DNA from: Thermoflexales bacterium
GTDB taxonomy: Bacteria; Chloroflexota; Anaerolineae; J036; Brachytrichaceae
NCBI GenBank assembly: GCA_017998555.1
Contig: JAGOCU010000184.1
Coordinates: 1 to 5,168, forward strand
Length of the DNA stretch: 5,168 nt
Direction of reading: 5' to 3'
Shown here: positions 1 to 5,168 of the stretch, piece after piece
Layout: the number at the start of each line of letters is the position of its first letter
Numbering within the stretch: the stretch's first letter is position 1
Program-made: the position numbers and the translations under genes
The notes under the pieces: generated by a model
What the model was told of the DNA's origin: nothing
Databases searched by the model: none
What the model saw: the letters and a program-made list of their open reading frames with translations, nothing else

Positions 1-2684
1 ATGACGTGCGCAACCTGCTCGGCGGCAAGGGCCGCGGCTTGTTCGACATGACCCGAGCCGGTCTGCCCGTGCCTTCCGGCTTCACCCTCTCGACCGAAGT
101 CTGCAAGGAGTTTGTCAAGGCTGGGAACAAGATCCCGAAGGCGGCCTGGGAACAGGCGCTGGCGGCGATGAAGATCGTTGAGAAGCAGACCGGCAAGACC
201 TTCGGCGGCAAGAAGAATCCGCTGCTGATCAGCGTGCGCTCGGGCGCGCGCGAATCCATGCCCGGCATGATGGAGACCGTCCTCAACGTGGGCATCAACG
301 ACGAGACATTGCCTGTGCTCGTGTCTGAATCGGGCAACGAACGCTTTGTCATGGATTCGTATCGCCGATTGCTCATGATGTACGGCGCGACGGTTCTGGA
401 CATCAACGACGAGAAGTTCGATGAGCCGATGGATGAGATGAAGGCCCATCGCGGAGTCAAGGCCGACCTCGACCTGAACGTGGATGATCTCAAGGAACTC
501 GTGGTGATCTTCAAGAAGGTCATCCACGACGCGACCGGCAAACCCTTCCCGCAGAATGTCTACGATCAGCTCCGCGGCTGCGCCGAGGCGGTATTCCGCA
601 GCGCAACCGGGCACAAGGCACGCGAGTACAGCAAGGCGATGGGCTGGAAGGAGACGCTCCCGACCGCCGTCAACGTCATGCAGATGATCTTCGGCAACAT
701 GGGCGATGACTGCGCAACCGGCGTGGCCTTCACGCGAAACCCGTCGACGGGCGAAAAGATGATGCTCGGCGAGTATCTGATCAATGCCCAGGGCGAAGAC
801 GTGGTCGCGGGTATCCGCACGCCCAAGCCAATCGTTGAACTGGGGAAGGAAATCCCGAAGGCCTACAAGCAGTTCATGGCGATTTCGGACAAGCTCGAGA
901 AGTACTACAAGAACATGCAGGACGTGGAGTTCACCATCGAACATGGCAAGCTCTACATGTTGCAGACTCGTAACGGCAAGCGCACCGCCAAAGCGGCGAT
1001 CAAGATCGCCATTGATCAGGCCAACGAAAAGCTGATCACCCGTGAAGAGGCGGTCAAGCGCATTACGCCGGGCGATGTCGACACCCTGCTGCATCCGCAG
1101 TTCATTGAAGCGGCGATCAAGGACGCCAAGAAGAGCGGCCGTCTGGTCGCGACGGGCGTCAATGCGTCGCCGGGAGCCGCCGTTGGCGTGCTGGCCTTTG
1201 ACGCCGACCTGGCCGAGCAGTGGGGCAAGGAAGGCAAGGCCGTCATCATGATTCGGCCCGAGACCAAGCCCGATGACGTGCACGGCATGTTCGCCTCCAA
1301 GGGCATTCTGACCGCCCGCGGCGGCGCGACCTCGCACGCGGCCGTGGTCGCCCGGCAGTTTGGCATCCCGTGCGTGTGCGGGGCCGAGGCGCTTCAGATC
1401 GACATGAACGCGCGGACCGTCACCGCCCATGGGGTGACCCTCAAGGAAGGCGATTTCGCCTCGCTGGATGGCGCCAAGGGCGAAGTCTATGCCGGCCAGA
1501 TTGGCGTGGAAGTGCCCAAGTTCGAAGACCAGGGCGACCTCGTCACGCTCCTGAAGTGGGCCGATGAGATCTCGGCCCGCAAGACGCGCGTCGACGCGGC
1601 GGGCAAGCCGTGGCGTGGCCTGCAGGTGTGGGCCAACGCCGATTACCCCGTGGACGCCCAGCGCGCCCGCAGCTTCGGCGCCCAGGGCATCGGCCTGTGC
1701 CGGACCGAGCACATGTTCTTCCAGGAAGAGCGCCTGCCGATTGTGCAACGCATGATCCTGAGCGGCGACGACGCCGAGCGCAACCAGGCGCTGTCCGAGC
1801 TGCTGCCGTATCAGCGCGCCGACTTCGCCGGCCTGTTCAAGGCGATGGACAAGCTGCCGGTCATCATCCGGCTGATCGATCCGCCGCTGCACGAGTTCCT
1901 GCCCTCGCAGGAGGACCTGATCCGCGAGACGACCGAGATGCGGGTCAAGAAGGAACTGGGCGTCGTCATCAACCACGAGGAGCAGATCCGGAAGGAAGAA
2001 CTGCTGCGCAAGGTGAGCGAAATGCACGAGCAGAACCCGATGATGGGTCTGCGCGGCATCCGCCTCGGCATCATGCTCCCCGGCCTGATCGGGATGCAGG
2101 TGCGCGCGATCTTCGAAGCGGCCTGCGATGTCAAGAAGGAAGGCTTCGAGCCCAAGCCCGAGGTCATGATTCCGCTGACCGGCCACGTCAACGAGCTCAA
2201 GCACGTTCAGCCCGAGCTCGAGGAAGTTGCCCGCCAGGTCATGAAGGAGAAGGGCGTCACGGTTGAGTACAAGTTCGGTACGATGATCGAGATCCCGCGG
2301 GCGGCCCTGACCTCGCGCGAGATCGCGGGCATGGCTGAGTTCTTCTCGTTTGGCACAAACGACCTGACCCAGATGACCTATGGCTACTCGCGCGACGACG
2401 CCGAGCGCGGCTTCCTGCTGAACTATGTGGAGCACAACATCCTGCCGCAGAACCCGTTCCAGCAGCTCGACCGCGATGGCGTTGGCCGGCTGGTCAAGAT
2501 GGCCGTCAACGAGGGTCGGGCGGCTCGCCCGAATCTCGAGGTGGGCATCTGCGGCGAACACGGCGGCGATCCGTCCTCGGTGATCTTCTGCTACGGCGCC
2601 GGCTTGAACTACGTAAGCTGCTCGCCCTTCCGGGTGCCGATCGCCCGGCTCTCGGCCGCCCATGCGGCGCTGGGCGCGAAGTAA
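1..2684 (+). CDS. ppdK: Pyruvate phosphate dikinase (PPDK), 5' end cut by the window edge
   Basis: This cytosolic enzyme interconverts pyruvate + ATP + phosphate with PEP + AMP + PPi through a phosphohistidine carrier. The frame is open from the edge. The GTG at base 6 is preceded in frame by an Asp codon and aligns with about residue 15 of the Clostridium symbiosum enzyme (as I recall it), so about 14 residues are missing. Numbering from that Val: the N-terminal ATP-grasp domain carries LLGGKG (4-9), SVRSGAR (76-82) and the ATP-binding LQTRNGKRT with Gln320 and Arg322. The swivelling domain has GGATSHAAV with catalytic His444. The C-terminal TIM barrel has Arg566 (CRTEHMFF), Arg622 (DPPLHEF loop), Glu762 (TMIEIPRA), Asn785-Asp786 (FGTNDLTQ) and the acid/base Cys849 (GICGEHGGDP). 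All catalytic residues I know are present, and the C-terminal tail matches the family length, so the enzyme should be active. No PPDK regulatory-protein gene is visible. The identity is near certain. Confidence 0.97.
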   Translation, partial: DVRNLLGGKGRGLFDMTRAGLPVPSGFTLSTEVCKEFVKAGNKIPKAAWEQALAAMKIVEKQTGKTFGGKKNPLLISVRSGARESMPGMMETVLNVGINDETLPVLVSESGNERFVMDSYRRLLMMYGATVLDINDEKFDEPMDEMKAHRGVKADLDLNVDDLKELVVIFKKVIHDATGKPFPQNVYDQLRGCAEAVFRSATGHKAREYSKAMGWKETLPTAVNVMQMIFGNMGDDCATGVAFTRNPSTGEKMMLGEYLINAQGEDVVAGIRTPKPIVELGKEIPKAYKQFMAISDKLEKYYKNMQDVEFTIEHGKLYMLQTRNGKRTAKAAIKIAIDQANEKLITREEAVKRITPGDVDTLLHPQFIEAAIKDAKKSGRLVATGVNASPGAAVGVLAFDADLAEQWGKEGKAVIMIRPETKPDDVHGMFASKGILTARGGATSHAAVVARQFGIPCVCGAEALQIDMNARTVTAHGVTLKEGDFASLDGAKGEVYAGQIGVEVPKFEDQGDLVTLLKWADEISARKTRVDAAGKPWRGLQVWANADYPVDAQRARSFGAQGIGLCRTEHMFFQEERLPIVQRMILSGDDAERNQALSELLPYQRADFAGLFKAMDKLPVIIRLIDPPLHEFLPSQEDLIRETTEMRVKKELGVVINHEEQIRKEELLRKVSEMHEQNPMMGLRGIRLGIMLPGLIGMQVRAIFEAACDVKKEGFEPKPEVMIPLTGHVNELKHVQPELEEVARQVMKEKGVTVEYKFGTMIEIPRAALTSREIAGMAEFFSFGTNDLTQMTYGYSRDDAERGFLLNYVEHNILPQNPFQQLDRDGVGRLVKMAVNEGRAARPNLEVGICGEHGGDPSSVIFCYGAGLNYVSCSPFRVPIARLSAAHAALGAK

Positions 2685-2693
2685 TCCTTCGCG
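2675..2693 (+). other. Small inverted repeat spanning the ppdK stop codon
   Basis: Seven bases, cgcgaag (2675-2681), are perfectly complementary to cttcgcg (2687-2693). The five-base loop taatc contains the TAA stop. In RNA this would be a short GC-rich hairpin with the stop codon in its loop. There is no U-tract after it, so it is not a terminator by itself. It may be chance in GC-rich sequence. Confidence 0.35.
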
Positions 2694-2702
2694 GTCGTTC
2701 AT

Positions 2703-2749
2703 GGACGCAAAGAGGTCCCCCGGCGAAGCCGGGGGACCTCTTTGCGTCC
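2703..2749. terminator. Perfect 22-bp stem-loop, probable bidirectional intrinsic terminator
   Basis: The left arm (2703-2724) and right arm (2728-2749) are complementary at all 22 positions around a GAA loop (2725-2727). The core is ggtcccccggc/gccgggggacc. Moving outward it is flanked by aaaga on the left and tcttt on the right, so on either strand the GC-rich core is followed by a short T-rich run inside the stem. This arrangement is common in factor-independent terminators of GC-rich bacteria. It starts 18 bases after the ppdK stop, which fits ending the ppdK transcript. There is no long poly-U tail beyond the stem. A role as an RNA 3'-end stabiliser is also possible. Confidence 0.85.
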
Positions 2750-2751
2750 TC

Positions 2752-2757
2752 TATAAT
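2752..2757 (+). promoter_or_regulatory. Consensus -10 element (TATAAT) upstream of the P-type ATPase gene
   Basis: An exact TATAAT stands in otherwise GC-rich sequence, 23 bases before the ATPase ATG. Transcription would start near 2764, giving a leader of about 17 bases. No TTGACA-like -35 is found at 16-18 bp spacing: that stretch (about 2728-2735) is the GC-rich right arm of the terminator stem. There is also no TGn extended -10. The promoter may be weak, activator-dependent, or a chance match. Confidence 0.5.
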
Positions 2758-2762
2758 TCCTT

Positions 2763-2775
2763 GTCCCGCTGGGAC
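2763..2775 (+). promoter_or_regulatory. Weak ribosome binding site (GGGA) inside a small leader hairpin
   Basis: GGGA at 2771-2774 lies six bases before the ATG at 2781 and is the only Shine-Dalgarno-like match there. It supports this start codon but is a poor match to AGGAGG. The same bases form a perfect five-base-pair stem, gtccc (2763-2767) with gggac (2771-2775), around the loop gct. The ribosome site could therefore be partly hidden in the mRNA. Confidence 0.45.
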
Positions 2776-2780
2776 GCACG

Positions 2781-5168
2781 ATGACAGAAGTCCCGACGTC
2801 CTCCTCCCTTGATGGCCTGAGCGAGTCCGAGGTCCGTGAACGGATGGCCCGCGGCCAACGCAACGTCTTCGAGCACAAGAGCGCACGCTCGAATTGGGAC
2901 ATCCTGCGCGAAAACGTATTTACCGTTTTCAACGTCGTGCTCTTTCTCACCCTGGCATTGCTTTATGCCATCAGTCTGAGCGCGCCCGAAGGTGTGCGTC
3001 GGGCGGTTCTGGGCGACGGGCTGTTTTCCGGTGGAACCGTTCTGGTCAACATCATCGTGGGCGTGTTTCAGGAAATCCGCGCCAAGCGCGCGCTCGATCG
3101 GCTCGCAGCGTTGTCGGTGCGCGAGGCGCGGGTTCGGCGCTCCGGCAAGGAACTTGACATCCCGGCCAACGATATTGTGCTGGGTGACGTGGTCGTGATC
3201 CGACCCGGTGACCGGGTGCCCGTGGACGGACCGCTGCTGAGCGTGGCTGCGCTCGAACTTGATGAAAGCCTGCTTACGGGCGAGACGGACACCGTGCCCA
3301 AGGTCGCCGGCGATCTGCTGCGGAGCGGATCCTTCTGTGTCGCCGGCGGCGGTTTCATGCGGGCCGATGGCATTGGCGCGGAGAGTTACGCAAACCGCCT
3401 GACTGCCACCGCCCGGGGCGCGCGCGAGCCGCGTACGCCATTACAGCGCAGGGTAAATGCCATCATCGAACTGCTGGTCTTCATCATGGCGATCGTCGCC
3501 GCGCTGCAGCTTGTGGCCGGCCAGAACCGCCAGGAAGACTTCATCGACAATTTGCGCCATGTCACGGTGATCATCACGAGCTTCGTGCCGGCCGGGCTTG
3601 TCCTCGCCATCACCGTGTCGCTCAGCGTCGGCGCGGTCAGAATCAGCCGCTATGACACGCTCGTCCAGCGTATCAACGCCGTTGAGAGCATGGGCAACAT
3701 CACGGTATTGTGCGTGGACAAGACCGGCACGCTGACCCAGAACAAGCTCACCCTGGTGGAGGTGGTTCCCTTGCGTGGCTTGACCGAGGCCGAGGCGCGC
3801 GCCTGTCTGGCGCTCTACACGGGCAGTGTTTCGGCCCGGAATAACACGGCGGGCGCAATTGCGGACGGGGTCGGCGGGGACCTTCCGCCGCCCAGGGTCC
3901 TGAGCGAAGTCGCCTTCAGTTCGGCTCGGAAGTGGGGCGGGGTCGCTCTCGCCGATTCTGGCGTCGGCGTGTCGGGGCTGGGGCTGGGGCCGGGCGAGCC
4001 GGTCGTCGTCGGGCTCGGCGCGCCGGATCTCCTACTGGATGCCAGCGATGGGCGCAACCAGGAAATCCTCGATCGCATTCGCGAGTCGACCGGCCAGGGT
4101 CTGCGCGTCGTTGTGGCCGTTGTCGCGCAGGGAACCGAGATTGAAGCTGCGATCACCAACCCGGGCCGCGCGCAGCCGGTGGCGCTGGCCATCATTCGCG
4201 ACGAGATCCGGCCCGACATCATCGAGACGATGACGGCTTTCGCCAATGCCGGGGTGCGGGTCAAAGTGATCTCTGGCGACAGCCCGGACACCGTACAGTC
4301 CATTGCGGGCCGAGCGGGTTTGAAGAACGACACGGTGGTCACCGAGCGCGAGTTGGGAGATATGACGTCGACCCAGTTCGACACCTCGGTGATTGATGCG
4401 GCCTTGTTTGCCCGGATTACCCCCGATACGAAACGCCGCATCATCGCCAGCCTGACCCGGCATGGCGAGTACGTGGCGATGGTTGGCGACGGCGTGAACG
4501 ATGTGCCGGCGCTCAAGGAATCCCGCCTGGCGATCGCGATGAACGATGGCGCCCAAATTGCCCGGGATGTCAGCGAGCTCGTCCTGCTCAAAAACAACAT
4601 GAGTGCCCTGCCGCGCGCGTTTGCGGAAGGGCAGGACATCACGCAGAAAATCCTGGCCTCGGCCAAACTGTATCTGGCCAAGAACGTGCTCACGATTGTC
4701 GCGATCTTGTTCGCGGGATTTGTGAGTCTCCCCTTTCCAGCCGACCCGCGCCAGATCAGCTGGATCACTTCGGTGACCGTCGGTTTTCCGTGTCTGGCGC
4801 TGGCCTTCGGTTGGATCCGGCCAAACTACACCCGAGGGTTTTCGCGGGGTGTGCTGGGTTACAGCGCCGGAGTGGGCCTGATCGGCGCGGTCGTGTGCGC
4901 CGCCGCCTTTATTCTGAGCGCCCAGTTGGGCGATCACATCCGGGTTTCACGCACGATTTTCGCGCTGACGAATTTGCATTACGCCGTGCACGTCATGTGG
5001 GACACCCTGGGCGTCAACGTGTTTTCCGCCGCGTCATTGGCGCGCCGCAAGCGCGAGTTTGCCGCGGGCGTGGCGATGCTGGTGGTCGGGTTTGGCCTGC
5101 CATTCGCGTTGCTCGTGCCGGGCAGCGGCCAGCCGGCGCCCGACGCGACGGCGTTCCTCAATATCTTC
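2781..5168 (+). CDS. CtpE-like P-type (HAD-IC) cation-transporting ATPase, 3' end cut by the window edge
   Basis: This membrane pump should use ATP, through an aspartyl-phosphate intermediate, to move an ion across the cytoplasmic membrane. The frame is 796 codons from ATG 2781 with no stop. Membrane segments lie near residues 46-66, 81-98, 225-246, 258-287 (M1-M4), then 630-652, 660-677, 691-713, 724-750 and 759-780 (M5-M9); M10 would lie past the edge. The actuator domain has TGE at 166-168. The phosphorylation motif DKTGTLT carries Asp313. The short nucleotide-binding domain has FSSARKW (379-385) and LGAPD (412-416). The P domain has SGD (498-500) and GDGVND (569-574). The N-terminal GLSESEV segment, the LGAPD motif and the overall order resemble Mycobacterium tuberculosis CtpE, reported as a Ca2+ uptake ATPase. 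Classic Ca2+ ligands are mostly absent (PAGL at 270-273; Thr638; Val667), so the ion is unknown. There is no N-terminal heavy-metal domain or CPC motif, which argues against a copper/zinc-type pump. Confidence 0.93.
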   Translation, partial: MTEVPTSSSLDGLSESEVRERMARGQRNVFEHKSARSNWDILRENVFTVFNVVLFLTLALLYAISLSAPEGVRRAVLGDGLFSGGTVLVNIIVGVFQEIRAKRALDRLAALSVREARVRRSGKELDIPANDIVLGDVVVIRPGDRVPVDGPLLSVAALELDESLLTGETDTVPKVAGDLLRSGSFCVAGGGFMRADGIGAESYANRLTATARGAREPRTPLQRRVNAIIELLVFIMAIVAALQLVAGQNRQEDFIDNLRHVTVIITSFVPAGLVLAITVSLSVGAVRISRYDTLVQRINAVESMGNITVLCVDKTGTLTQNKLTLVEVVPLRGLTEAEARACLALYTGSVSARNNTAGAIADGVGGDLPPPRVLSEVAFSSARKWGGVALADSGVGVSGLGLGPGEPVVVGLGAPDLLLDASDGRNQEILDRIRESTGQGLRVVVAVVAQGTEIEAAITNPGRAQPVALAIIRDEIRPDIIETMTAFANAGVRVKVISGDSPDTVQSIAGRAGLKNDTVVTERELGDMTSTQFDTSVIDAALFARITPDTKRRIIASLTRHGEYVAMVGDGVNDVPALKESRLAIAMNDGAQIARDVSELVLLKNNMSALPRAFAEGQDITQKILASAKLYLAKNVLTIVAILFAGFVSLPFPADPRQISWITSVTVGFPCLALAFGWIRPNYTRGFSRGVLGYSAGVGLIGAVVCAAAFILSAQLGDHIRVSRTIFALTNLHYAVHVMWDTLGVNVFSAASLARRKREFAAGVAMLVVGFGLPFALLVPGSGQPAPDATAFLNIF
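3974..3994 (+). other. G-quadruplex-forming motif within the ATPase coding strand
   Basis: Four G-runs (gggg 3974-3977, gggg 3980-3983, gggg 3986-3989, ggg 3992-3994) are separated by two-base spacers ct, ct and cc. This meets the usual G3+N1-7 quadruplex pattern. It lies on the coding strand, so the mRNA could also fold. The codons specify a Gly/Leu-rich stretch of the nucleotide-binding domain just before LGAPD. The pattern is directly visible; any function is unknown. Confidence 0.55.

Noticed and set aside
6..8. GTG as the true ppdK start codon
   Set aside because: The preceding in-frame codon is sense, and homologues have about 14 further residues before this point, so the real start lies off the left edge.
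1..51. ATG at base 1 as a gene start
   Set aside because: It is in a different frame from ppdK and meets a stop after 16 codons. It has no support as a gene.
1610..2266. 218-codon open frame on the + strand inside ppdK
   Set aside because: The product is Arg/Pro/Ala-rich with no recognisable domain and lies wholly within the conserved PPDK barrel. It is a typical GC-rich shadow frame.
2506..2950. Antisense open frames crossing the intergenic region
   Set aside because: They read through the perfect terminator stem and conserved PPDK/ATPase codons, and their Arg/Ser/Pro-rich products look like no protein family.
3815..4768. 317-codon open frame on the - strand
   Set aside because: It is antisense to the conserved N and P domains of the ATPase, with low-complexity Ser/Arg/Pro content and no known motif. 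It is best explained by codon bias of the true gene.
4032..4937. 301-codon open frame on the - strand
   Set aside because: It is antisense to conserved ATPase sequence, overlaps another antisense frame, and its His/Arg/Gly-rich product is not recognisable.
2781..5168. Naming the ATPase ctpE, kdpB, copA or another specific pump
   Set aside because: CtpE-like is the closest match by motif, but the membrane ligands differ and no orthology test is possible here. CPC/metal-binding domains (CopA type) and the Kdp partners are absent.
1..5168. CRISPR array, tRNA, rRNA, insertion sequence, phage or toxin-antitoxin content
   Set aside because: No spaced direct repeats, cloverleaf, transposase motif or small gene pair was seen. 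Nearly all of the window is the two long genes.

Overview
The window is GC-rich bacterial DNA (roughly 60-odd percent G+C by eye) with dense coding on the + strand. It holds two large genes, each cut by a window edge, separated by a 96-base intergenic region. Nothing identifies the species. The bacterial-type pyruvate phosphate dikinase, the GC-rich codon use and a CtpE-like P-type ATPase fit several phyla. Chloroflexota, Planctomycetota or a GC-rich proteobacterium are all possible, and I would not commit to one.

Layout. Bases 1-2684 encode nearly all of pyruvate phosphate dikinase (ppdK); about 14 N-terminal residues lie off the left edge. Bases 2685-2780 hold a perfect 22-bp stem with a 3-base loop (a strong, probably bidirectional terminator). 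A consensus TATAAT follows it by two bases, and then a very short leader containing a small hairpin that covers the presumed ribosome binding site. Bases 2781-5168 form one open frame of 796 codons with no stop before the window ends. It encodes a polytopic P-type (HAD superfamily) cation-transporting ATPase of the CtpE-like type, with all catalytic motifs present.

The two genes do not look like one operon: the terminator and the new -10 element separate them, and their products have no obvious shared pathway. PPDK interconverts pyruvate and PEP at the expense of ATP and phosphate (or, in the glycolytic direction, makes ATP using PPi) in the cytosol. The ATPase would pump an ion across the cytoplasmic membrane.

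The most interesting feature is the ATPase. Its phosphorylation chemistry is intact, but the transmembrane positions that bind Ca2+ in SERCA-type pumps are largely replaced, so its ion cannot be inferred from the classic ligands. The compact terminator/promoter/leader junction is the second point of interest. I found no sign of a wholly new multi-gene system, mobile element, CRISPR array or RNA gene.
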